Shown one piece after another: positions 1-9,024 of a stretch of DNA of 64,000 nucleotides. The DNA is from Rhizoclosmatium globosum. Taxonomy: Eukaryota > Chytridiomycota > Chytridiomycetes > Chytridiales > Chytriomycetaceae. Location: positions 62,001 through 126,000 of the forward strand of contig MCGO01000102.1 in the NCBI GenBank assembly GCA_002104985.1, written 5' to 3'. The number at the start of each line of letters is the position of its first letter. Position 1 is the stretch's first letter. The position numbers were made by a program, and so were the translations under genes. The notes beneath the pieces are model-generated. The model was not told where the DNA came from, ran no database searches, and saw only the letters and a program-made list of their open reading frames with translations.

Positions 1-1380
1 GGTATGGTTACGGTTGATGAGACGGCCGTATTCCTTTGAAGCGCGCGGGTTAGCAGAGTAAAATTCTTTGAAGGAGGCGCGAAGGGATGAGGAGAGTTTC
101 GCGGCGACAGAGGTGTGTGCGAGGATGTAGTCTGGGGCGAGACAGATTTGGCCGTTGTTCATGCACTTTGCCCAAGCGATTCTGCGAGCAATGACGGGGA
201 TGTTGGCGGACTCGTCGACGTAGACGGGGCATTTTCCACCGAGTTCGAGGGCGAGGGGGACAAGATTCTTTGCACAGGTTTGGGCGATTGATTTTCCTAC
301 TGTCGTGGAACCAGTGAAAAAGACTTTGTCGAGTCTACAAAGATCTTTTTTAGTATAAAATGCGGAAATTGTCCCTCTATTCGGGTACCTTCCGCCCATT
401 CCTCACTCAATAAGAATCCTAGGACATTACTTTGATTTCTTTTCGATGTGTCAATATCGTTTTTTCACTTCACTCTCTATTCCTCTTTTTTGAGTATGCC
501 TCCACGCAACCTCCAACCTCCAAACCTCATACGGTCGCGTTCCTTGAAGTCTGTCGAATTCTGCTGTTCACATCCGGCCACTTACTCCATCTTCGCTACA
601 CACAGTCTGAGCGCACTTCCAATTAAACCCACCTTTGTTCCAACAACCACTTAGTTTCTTGAATGCCACCAGTAACAACTTTCACACAACTCGAATCAAA
701 CAATTTCGGCACCCACTCGACCCACATTTGTTCAGTATGCGAGGCCACCTCACTCGGCTTCAACACGACACAGTTACCAGCGGCAAGAGCACTGACGAGT
801 GGAGCCACGAGTAAATTGACGGGATAATTAAAAGGCGAGATAATAAGAACGACACCGAGCGGCTCTTGGCGCGTTTCAATTACATCAAGAAGGGTTGCTG
901 GGTTCTTTTCGCAGGGAACAGGTTTTGTCCACTCAGAGAGATTGTTTAAGGCATAGACGACTTCGTTGATTGTTGAAACTAGTTCTGAGGAGACTTCGGC
1001 GGGCGGCTGTTTGTTTTTAAGTGGACGAGTGTGTCAGGAACAGCTTGACAGGATACTCTAAAAGTAAAAGGAGACACAGATAGAAAGTGACCCGGGCATC
1101 CGCGAGGCTTCCCCGCTCATCCAATTACTAATCAAGTGCGAATAAAGCAATGCTGACTAATACGTACGCGATGCAGGTCTTTGAAAAGCACTTGTTGAAT
1201 CAGGTTCTCGTTCGACGAAAGAAACTTGTACAGCGACAAGAGCTGCTTCCGCCGCCACGAAACCGCCTTTGTTTTGTTGGTGGCGAACGAGGCTCGGAGC
1301 GCTGCGACCGACGATGTGATTTCAGGAAACACGGTCGTTGGTGATGCCATTTCGGTGGAATTTTGTGGAAGAAAACTCAC
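1..1380 (-). CDS. ALDH3-type (fatty) aldehyde dehydrogenase, C-terminus beyond left edge
   Basis: Oxidises aldehydes to acids with NAD(P)+; fungal ALDH3 members act on fatty aldehydes. I see three clear coding blocks on the minus strand. The first runs from about 1380 (or the second ATG at 1350) to about 1170 and is the helical N-terminus. The second, about 1006-640, carries the cofactor-domain motifs ISPFNYP and KPSEVA. The third, 331-1, has FTGST, the LELGG motif with the general-base Glu, and NNGQICLAPDY with the catalytic Cys. The block at 331 begins after a TTTGTAG acceptor. The intron between about 640 and 332 is unusually long (about 300 nt) for this window. The join between blocks one and two is unresolved; a 50-nt GTATCC...ACAG intron next to a small exon is likely. 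The family is about 450-500 residues, so roughly the last 40 percent is missing. Family call is firm; the substrate is inferred. Confidence 0.85.
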
Positions 1381-1418
1381 TTTCCCTCTTTATTATTTCA
1401 TCTCAATCAAAAACCAGC

Positions 1419-1855
1419 TCAAAACCCAGAAGGTTTTTCTGTGGCCGAAAGTGAATACCCAGAAATTAAATCATCTCGGCCAGGCAAAACATCAAACAAC
1501 TTTCGAGTACAGTAGCCAAGATCTTTGTTATAGACAACCACATGGTATTGCATTGTGGCTACGAGGTCTCTGCATGCCTCTGAGGTCGTAGCAATGGTAT
1601 TGTCCTTGAAATCAAATTTGCCTGGAAAATCGTAACCTTGCATATCAGGAGCAGAATAAAGGAACATCACAAGGGAGGGACTAGCAGGTGCTGGATTCTT
1701 GCAGCAGCACGCGAAAGAATTCCTATTGAACGTAAAGAACCTCACTTGATGACATTAATGTCAACTGAGTACCAGGCTCGAGCAAAACGAGGGGCTTGAT
1801 CTCGACCAATAAGGTGATTTGGACCTGTTGTGTTCAAGGCAGGGATCAAGCTCAT
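1419..1855 (-). pseudogene. PAN-like double-module gene broken by an internal deletion
   Basis: The translation from ATG 1855 starts MSLIPALN, like the neighbouring gene that starts MSPIPRVN. It runs as far as the VDIN motif and then hits a stop. In another frame from about 1745 it resumes with RFFTFNRN, a Cys-rich CCCK stretch, GYDFPGKFD and GRDDLISGY, which align with the same motifs in the intact paralogues at 3248-3735 and 4212-4685. About 25 residues containing the first GFD...C...C core are missing at the break, and the deletion also shifts the frame. No intron fits: only about 11 nt separate the blocks. This is a decayed third member of the local PAN-like family, lying directly downstream of the tachylectin relic. 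Confidence 0.75.
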
Positions 1856-2091
1856 TGTTGAGGCACTATTTGTTTCGAAGCGATAATAATTAGTGAGGTG
1901 CGCACAGCTAGCGTATTTTAAGTCTGAACTGAGCGTGGCGGTGAGAAGAACTGTGATATTGCGGCTGTGAAGTCGATCGGACCTCCGATCTCCAATTATC
2001 ATTAAGCGCAAAGTGTCAGACATGGTCGAAGCATCATTTGAATATGTGAATACGGCGTTCTATTTACTGTCTGTGGATTGGGTAAGAGAAC

Positions 2092-3165
2092 TTAAGGACC
2101 TGATATTGTCTTTCTCTGATAAATGGCATTGTCCGTTCCAACCCCAAGAATGCTTCCATAGTAAAACTGCGCCATGCGATAAACACAACAAGAATTCGCA
2201 ACTGTGACCCAAGGAGCAGTCAAACTCTGCTTGGTCAAGAGTTTTCCATCAACTCCCGTTCCGAGAAGAATACCCCTTCCGAACGTAATATCCACAACAT
2301 ATCCAGAGTTCGGAACAAGAGTCCAAGCATCTGAGATCAATCCGTTGCGCGTGTACAATCTGTTGTCAGACCCAACTCCGACCAAAGTCGAAATATCGCC
2401 TACTTTGTTAAGCTTTTGAGACCAATGACAGCACCCGTAGTAGGAATCACGGTGCATACATTGGATCCAGTCGCAGAAAAGGTTGGGCAGTTCAACAACG
2501 AATTACTAGGCATAACAACAATTATACAGATCTATCGCGGTTACAGCAGGAATTGGAACCCAAGGCCCTGAAAGCGAGTTTTTCCCTTTTGAGCTTGTTG
2601 TCTGTTCCAACTCCAATCACGCTTGGTGTCCAGTACTGTTGAATCGAGGTTGGAACCGCGGAAATAACCGTTTTAGAGTTGGTAAGTATGACCCATGGGG
2701 AATTCAGCGTGACTTTCTGGTACCGCCCACACCTAAAATTGAGCCCTCTGGGGACTGCGCTGTGAAAATAACACAGCAACTGTTTGGTACCAAGGTCCAA
2801 GCACTCGTCAAAGTTGTTTTTCGCCGTCAGCCAAGACAGTGACATCGGCAACAGTCCCTGAACCAGGAACCAACACCCATGCGCCAGACAATCCAGCGCG
2901 AGTATACAATTGATTGTCAGTACCGACACCAATTAACGTGGTTCCATCACCAAGAAGGTCAATACTCAACGCTGCTCCAGAATTCGGCACGTTTTTGGAT
3001 GTATCCCAAACAGTCAACGCTGCACATGACATTGTACAAACTCTTATCAAGACCAAGAACGACAAGAGAGTTATCAGACATCTGGACTAAATCGATCGCC
3101 TTTGTTAGATTGACGAGTTGTGCGCACTCAAAACACAATTTGCTGACGGATGTAATTTACAAGTA
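2092..3165 (-). pseudogene. Decayed tachylectin-type beta-propeller gene
   Basis: Tachylectin-2-like blades are five-fold propeller repeats that bind sugars, with the signature (L/I)GVGxDxxLYxR. On the minus strand the blade signatures appear in order but in shifting frames: LGLDKSLY near 3085, LIGVGTDNQLYTRAG near 2920, VIGVGTDNKL near 2610, LVGVGSDNRLYTRNG near 2370, LGTGVDGKLLTKQ near 2250, and LGVGTDNAIYQRK near 2130. The order and wording match the double propeller of the gene at 11554-14458, including the SCCVYR blade. At least three frame changes occur, and one or more blades are missing or unrecognisable around 2460-2530 and 2700-2800. The reading stops at 2092 in mid-blade. I see no splice sites that would join the frames, so I call it a relic. 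Confidence 0.7.
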
Positions 3166-3247
3166 AGTTTGATGTTCTTATTTTCAAAGCGTGACCTTAA
3201 ATACTAACATAACATAATGAAAGATTTATTTTCCACGACAACTCAAA

Positions 3248-3735
3248 TTACCAGGGAATATCAGTTGTATCACCACAAATAACATCATCACGGCCCGTAA
3301 GGAACGGAAACTCTTTGTAATAACACACACCGGTGTTGGTGTTGTACACTGTCACATGCCCAGGGCTTACATTACGGCACACGTCATAGGCTTCATTCTG
3401 ATTGAACCAGTCAAACTTGCCAGGAAAGTCATATCCTTTCAAGGGTTGGTTCACCCCGTAAAGCATCAATGCAGCAAAGTCACCAACATAGGTTGGCTTC
3501 TTGCAAATACATCTTCTTTCGTTTCCATTGTATGTGAAGAGTCTTGTGTTTCCGTACCAGTTGCAGTTTGTAGCGCAGTCGCCGGCGCTACCAATGTTTG
3601 TGTAAACAGCTCCGTCGAAGCCGTTAATGTCACAACCTGCCCAAGCATGGATTTTGTAGCCGTCTGAACGAGGTGCAATATAGACTGGGTTTACTCCCGC
3701 TGATGTGGTGAGATTTACTCTTGGAATTGGGCTCA
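3248..3735 (-). CDS. Small protein with two PAN/apple-like modules
   Basis: A protein of about 162 residues. It contains two tandem units of the kind seen in fungal PAN/apple-like domains: GCDINGFDG...GSAGDCATNCNW...RRCICKK, then GYDFPGKFDW...AYDVCRN...GVCYYKEF. PAN folds mediate protein or sugar binding outside the cell. I chose ATG 3735 (MSPIPR) because the paralogues at 4685 (MSVSPD) and 1855 (MSLIPA) start the same way; an in-frame ATG at 3763 adds nine residues. No signal peptide is visible, so secretion is not shown. No introns are needed. It ends at GDTTDIPW. Confidence 0.6.
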
Positions 3736-4211
3736 TAATTTTGATAACTTGGTTTGAAAGCATCCTTGTCCATTAAGATATACCGTTTTTATGGACGTGG
3801 TGATTTTGTGTGACCGATATCGGCTTAGTGAGGCTGAATGAGGCTGAATGAGGCTGGGCGTCTCAAACACACGCCAAATGCCCGAATTTATGCGGAATTG
3901 CTATTTAATTCGTAGGAATTCTGTCGCAATGTGTGTTTGGGGTGATCCTCAAATGAAAGATTGTATTTTTTTTTGAGCAGCGTTGTATATAAAGGTAATT
4001 CGATATTGACAAAGGTTCAATTGTTGTCATGCCGATAAACTCTCCACCATTAATAAACAATCAAAAGTGTAATTGAATTAATCCTAATTTTTTCACAGCC
4101 AGCTGGACTCGGACGCCCACCTCCATACACCCCTCTTTCCTTTGCAAATGAAACTAATCATGATATGAAAAAGCTTTAATTTCCCAAACAGCAAAACTAA
4201 AAAGCAAGATA
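3736..4211. other. Intergenic stretch between two PAN-like genes
   Basis: No gene is supported here. A short run of the unit GAGGCTGAAT lies at about 3832-3862 (three near copies, the last degenerate). The rest is AT-rich and would serve as promoter for the gene ending at 3248 and as 3' flank for the one ending at 4212. Confidence 0.5.
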
Positions 4212-4685
4212 TTAAAACTTCCCATATCCAGTGATAACATCAGGACGACCAGGAACGTCATCAGGAGTCTTGTAAAAACAAGTCCCACCATTGATATCTT
4301 TGCGATAAACATTCACCCCGTAGTTGACATTGCTTCTACAACTCTCGAAACTTGTTTGTTCACTGTACACATCAAACTTGTTTGGGAAATCGTATCCAAC
4401 CATTTCACCCCAACCTTGCACCAAGAGTATGGAATTACTGCCTGCTGGGGACTGGGCCGGTATTTTGCAGCAGCACTTGCGATCGTTACCGTTGTAGGTG
4501 AAGAAACGGGCCGCGTTTCTGTTGTTGTTTCTTGGATCCCAGAAACAATTGTTGAAACAGTCCGCAGCGCCTCCAATATTATCGACACATTTCCAGTCGA
4601 AGCCATTGAAATCGGCATGACCCCAGGCCGCGACAGGGATATAGTCACCACGTGGAGAAATCGCTTGATCAGGGGAAACACTCAT
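4212..4685 (-). CDS. Small protein with two PAN/apple-like modules (paralogue)
   Basis: A 157-residue intact reading frame, the closest relative in the window of the gene at 3248-3735. Module one has the core FNGFDWKCVDNIGGAADC, then FFTYNGNDRKCCCK. Module two has GYDFPNKFDVY, SFESCRSN and GGTCFYK, and the end reads GRPDVITGYGKF. Shared features of the pair are the spacing of the Cys residues, the YNGN turn and the terminal GRxDVI motif. There is no visible signal peptide or membrane segment. A role in extracellular binding is inferred from the PAN-like pattern only. I place it in a three-gene tandem family with the intact copy at 3248 and the broken copy at 1419. Confidence 0.6.
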   Translation of the reverse strand: MSVSPDQAISPRGDYIPVAAWGHADFNGFDWKCVDNIGGAADCFNNCFWDPRNNNRNAARFFTYNGNDRKCCCKIPAQSPAGSNSILLVQGWGEMVGYDFPNKFDVYSEQTSFESCRSNVNYGVNVYRKDINGGTCFYKTPDDVPGRPDVITGYGKF

Positions 4686-4829
4686 GATGATTTGCCTTTT
4701 CAGATCAGTTTTTGGATGAAAAAAGTTTCTGTTTTCTGCCCTATTTACGGCTGGTTTGAATGTGGCTGGATAACGGCCGATAAGTTTGTCATTTTCTGTT
4801 TGTGTTTGACAAGCCTCATTAATTGTTCT

Positions 4830-5282
4830 TTATTCTTTCATATTAACTCTTTCAAATACAACTTGAAATAGATGTATCCTTACAGCACGAAACAGTGCTT
4901 GACCCATTTTGTATTCTTTCCCATTTTGAATTCCAGACAATGTTGACAAAGCCTTCTCAGTCACGTCCTCTCTGAATACAAACGGGGATTCTTGAAACCA
5001 TGCGTCGTCTTCATTCCAAAATAAGCGAAGGTATGGCATAGTCGAGCTTCCGCGTTGGAGTACAAGAAACTTATTCGTATTTGTTGACGCGGTTGAGGGT
5101 ATTGATACAGCCAAAAGGTGTGAATATTCTGCATAACTAAGTGGAGCATAAATATCAATCTGAGGGTCTTTGACTTCATCTTTCACGCTTGGGATGGCTG
5201 CAGAGGCGGCTTCTTGAATCATAGGAATACAGGTTCTCGTTTTCATCGGAGTTTTCTTTGGTGGCTGGATGGTCAGATTCAT
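4830..5282 (-). CDS. Hypothetical protein, 150 residues
   Basis: I do not recognise this reading frame. It starts at ATG 5282 with a polar, Pro/Lys-containing N-terminus (MNLTIQPPKKTP), contains several aromatic residues in the middle (LRLFWNEDDAWFQ), and ends with a basic, amphipathic segment (FRAVRIHLFQVVFERV). No signal peptide, Cys pattern or membrane segment is visible. It sits between the PAN-like family and a broken transporter, so it could itself be a remnant or a spurious open frame. Codon use looks ordinary for the window. Confidence 0.35.
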   Translation of the reverse strand: MNLTIQPPKKTPMKTRTCIPMIQEAASAAIPSVKDEVKDPQIDIYAPLSYAEYSHLLAVSIPSTASTNTNKFLVLQRGSSTMPYLRLFWNEDDAWFQESPFVFREDVTEKALSTLSGIQNGKEYKMGQALFRAVRIHLFQVVFERVNMKE

Positions 5283-5409
5283 GGAGGAAAGAAATCAGGA
5301 AGAATTGATCGACGAATCATCAACGCTTGGCAAACCCACGTGTTTTTGAGGAGATAAGATCGTTTATTAATAACTCTTACCAGTTTATTTATAATGTCAA
5401 TACTTAACT

Positions 5410-6224
5410 CTAAACAGTAAACACAAAGTCCAACCGATTACTGCCCTTATCTGGCGAGTTTGCCCGATATTCAGCGCGATCATCCTCAGGGGCATAAACT
5501 TCTGGTTTATCCAACGAAGGAACTAGAATAATAAAGTTTCCGGTATGAAATCGTGGTACGTCATTTGCTTGATAAATCTGACTCGCATAGACTCCATAAA
5601 GATTCGCCACAGCAATAATAAGGCCAGAGGCAACAGTTCATTTTCCTATTGGTGCCGTGTTTTCAGACATCCAGGCAATGTTGAGTGGATGAACAGATGG
5701 TGAAGCACTTATCAAAAACGTGGCGAAATATAGGAGTCCCTTCGGAGAATTGTCCGGCAGGAATTCTAGCAAGGAAAATCCAACAATAAGCCAGAGAGGT
5801 TGGATCATTCCATGATATCCGCGCTCGTTGTATTTGTCAGAATGCCAAGAAAGTAGCGTCATTGTACAAAATCCAGCAATTGAATTGGGGGCAGTTAAAC
5901 ATTATTCACCACAGAGATTGTGAATCCAAGGTGTCGCGGAAGACCACCTGACAGCGCATTTGAAATGTTTGTGCGGTCCATATTGAGAATGAAAGTTGAG
6001 AACAGAATCCAGGGCATCAAACGAGTCTGTCAGCAACAAAAAAGTTAGCGAAAATGAGACACAAATTGAGGTGTGCCAACATGCTTACATCAATCAGTTG
6101 ATGCACGCGAATCTCTTCTTCGGTTTTGTAATCTAATTCGGGGTTGTAGCCTGCGACTTGGCCGAGTTTGTCCCTGGTCTCAGTGGTCCTCAGGCTTGAT
6201 TACTTTGATGTTGGCATCATTCAT
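5410..6224 (-). pseudogene. Gutted MFS transporter (allantoate permease/ACS-like) relic
   Basis: The minus strand shows pieces of a 12-TM Dal5-type anion:cation symporter. From ATG 6224 a frameshift separates the start from the segment GYNPELDYKTEEEIR. After a plausible 60-nt intron comes the classic first-TM motif RLMPW...LNMDRTNISNA...LGFT. The frame then jumps directly to a loop/TM block (5862-5638, SDKYNERGYHG...LPDNSPKG...APIGK), so several TMs are deleted. At 5638-5640 an in-frame TGA interrupts APIGK and TVASGLIIA. The C-terminal end (PEVYAPEDDRAEY...DFVFTV) follows to 5410. At least three independent lesions make this a pseudogene rather than an assembly slip. Confidence 0.75.
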
Positions 6225-6452
6225 GGGTGATTTTTGGAGCTGAAACCTTGGTTAACTCAATGAGTGTATGTCATTCACTTCAAGGGGTAGCCTACAAGGT
6301 TAATGCGAAGAAGGGGTGAGGAAAAGTTCAAAACCCAAAAACCCAACTACAATCGTCTCTTCTAGCCCTCTATCGTTCTACTATCTCTTTTCTCATAAAT
6401 GAGGTTTTTTATCACTGAATACCAATATAAAGGAATTAAATTCCCAAATATT

Positions 6453-8811
6453 CTACCAAGCGGTGGTAATGGAAATAAAGCAACAACTGTTTGTCAAAGG
6501 TGCGCCGTCTGGGAATCCTGTATCCCATGAGTTCATTCTCCAGACGCTTCCATCCATTCCAATACCAATCAGAGTTTGATCTTTAAGGACAGTTAGGCCA
6601 GTCACTTCTCCATTAAAGTTAGGTGCCATCTGCCAATTTGTATCCCATGATGTCTTAAAGTATAGTTTGTTGTCCATACCAATCCCACCAATCCAACCAT
6701 TGGGTAGTTGGAGAACATCTTTGACGCAGCCTGTGTTTCCAATATGGTACCAACTGAATCCCCCTTGCAAGCCTTGAGCATTGAAACCTTTGCTAATCAT
6801 GACCGAATAGAGCTCGCAATCCATTCCGATTCCAACTAGGTAAGCTCCGCCTGCCACAAGTGTGATTCTCGTCACTGATCCCGAGCCAGGAACCACGCTC
6901 CAACCAGAGCTCTGAAATAACCCAATCGTCCAGTAAAGCTTATTGTCTTCACCAACAGCAAGAAGACTCCAGTCACTGAGCTGAACAATGTCTAAGATGC
7001 GTATCCCCGCCCCAACAATCTTCCATACTGGGATTTCTGGGTCTCGCCAATACAAATTATGGTCTGTTCCAACTCCAAGTAATAGACTATTCATTGGTTT
7101 GAATGAAAGACTAGCGTATTGGTTGATGACAGGAGTTCCAAAGACTGACGACTTCACATAGCACTTACTCAAGTCGTAACGAAACACAGCCGTTGCACAG
7201 TTTGCATAACGGGAGCACATATTTCGACAAGCGTCGTTAGAAGTAACTGCATATTCAGCAATATCGTTTCCCCAATAATCAATCCCGTAAATCAGTGAAT
7301 TCGCCATAGCCGTGGGGACATAAAGGAGTCGATCCGAATCAAGATGGACGTCCCATCCATTTAAAATACTCTTGAACCAACATCGTTGGTATTGAATAGA
7401 AAAGACGAAACCTACACACTCTGGGATCCAAGCACAGTATTCAACACAATCACGTCCCGTGTCAACCGATTTTTTTGAGCCAATGTCAAAGCCGTACATA
7501 TCCACGCTCGGCAACGCGATCCAGTAATGAGGGATATAATTTGGTGACATCGAACATGTCTGACCCGTGTATCCAGTCCCTTTCACTCTTGTAGGGTCAA
7601 ACATTTCAGTGAATCTACTTGACGATAGGTATTGATCTGGGCAATTATCGTAATTGTTACTGTTGCATACAGTGAACTCCGTAATGACTGCAACGATTCC
7701 ACACGTTCTGAAATTGAAAATCTCGTAAGCGAGGGGTCTATAATCTCCATCACGACGATGGTCTTGTGAAACAGTAATATTCCCGGTCTCTAAGATGGTT
7801 TCGTTCAACTTGGTATCAATGGCTGTGAATTGGATGGTTGTGACAGGCTTGGCGTTGGTCATATTTGCATTAATAATGAGTTTCCCGTCCTCGTATGAGA
7901 CAAAGAGTTTTGGCATTTCAAGTTCTGGGAACGCATCAGTGTCGTTGTTGTTAATTGACCTTGTGTTCAATATCGTTGTGGTTGGGTAAATCGTGTTGGA
8001 AGTAGCGGCAGTGATCGATACTGTTGAAGAGACGCTTCTCTTTACGGCAATATCGTCAGCCTCTGTGGGCAATGGGTCGAACCAGTCAGTGTATGGATCA
8101 TAGTCACTTTCGGTTGAAGCAGTAGCAGGAACAGACGATTGAATCGGAGTTACTACAATGGCAGTCTCGGCAGCGGTGGTATTTAATGCAGAAAGCGGAG
8201 GCAAAACAGTGGTGAAGGAAGCCGATGAGTCATATGAGGTTGAGGGTTTTGAGTTCACTTCAGATTCAAAAACAAATGAGGTCTGGCGGGAAGCAACAGT
8301 AGCACCAGTAGTTGCACCTTGATCAACCTTTGTTTCGAGGGCTACTTAATAATTGAATTCAGAGTTAGTATGGGAAACACGTGTATCTGGTTGTTAAATC
8401 AACCTCACCTTTGTCCTGATAGACACAGACAAACGCGAAACAGCCGGCGGAAGCGTTCTGTCCGAGAGCACATCCAACAGCCGAAGAGGAGTTTGACAGG
8501 ATCACAGTTGCATTGTTGGCAGTAACCAAAGTGGCGTTGGTAATTGGCTCATTGGTCCAAGTCTTGAACAGCGACAGGATCGTAGTATTACTAGAGCCCC
8601 ATGCAGTAGTGTGATTGAAACCAGCTAGATCATGTTGATCCGGGACAGTTGGGGTCCAACAAGAAGGGAAGGAGGCTGAATGATCAGCCCAATTTGTTGC
8701 ATTTGAAGCAAGACCAGAGCTCCAAGTAAGAGGTGTAAGAGCGTGAGAGGCACGGAAATCATTGTGCCACGCGAGGACAGTGACAGCATCCACAGAGTAG
8801 TTGCCTGCCAT
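6453..8811 (-). CDS. CAP (SCP/PR-1) - PAN-like - tachylectin propeller fusion protein
   Basis: Two exons, 8409-8811 and 6453-8341, joined by a 67-nt GTGAGG...AAGTAG intron with consistent phase, give a 763-residue protein. Residues 1-135 are a CAP domain (HNDFRASH, HDLAGFNHT, SSAVGCALG, CFAFVCVY). Then follow a Ser/Thr-rich linker (to about 220), an uncharacterised beta-rich region, two PAN-like units (about 405-545; GFDIG...DCVEYCAW...CVGF, then NDACRNMCSRYANC), and one five-bladed tachylectin propeller (about 550-763; five LYW/LYF-type blades with GxGxD). CAP domains bind sterols, lipids or glycans; tachylectin-2 binds GlcNAc-type sugars. The start at 8811 is supported by the CAP gene at 49498, which also begins directly at its CAP domain. 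No signal peptide is visible, although every domain is of a secreted type. Confidence 0.8.
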
Positions 8812-9024
8812 AGTTTGGAAATGAGGTTCTTGTGCGTGTTTTTCTGTGGGGTTCAATGACTGATGCAAATGGATGCAAGCCGAAAAACGATGTCTCACAC
8901 CAAAGTATTTACCGATATATGGACAAAACGGAGCCTTAATTTTCATCTATATCGCAAACAAACAAAGAGTATAACAAACGAAAAACAAAAGATATCCCCC
9001 TGCAAAGAACATAAGAACAAAACC

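Noticed and set aside
332..639. Independent small gene inside the ALDH intron (two overlapping plus-strand frames at 432-654)
   Set aside because: Pyrimidine-rich low-information frames lying within an intron with good splice sites; no family resemblance.
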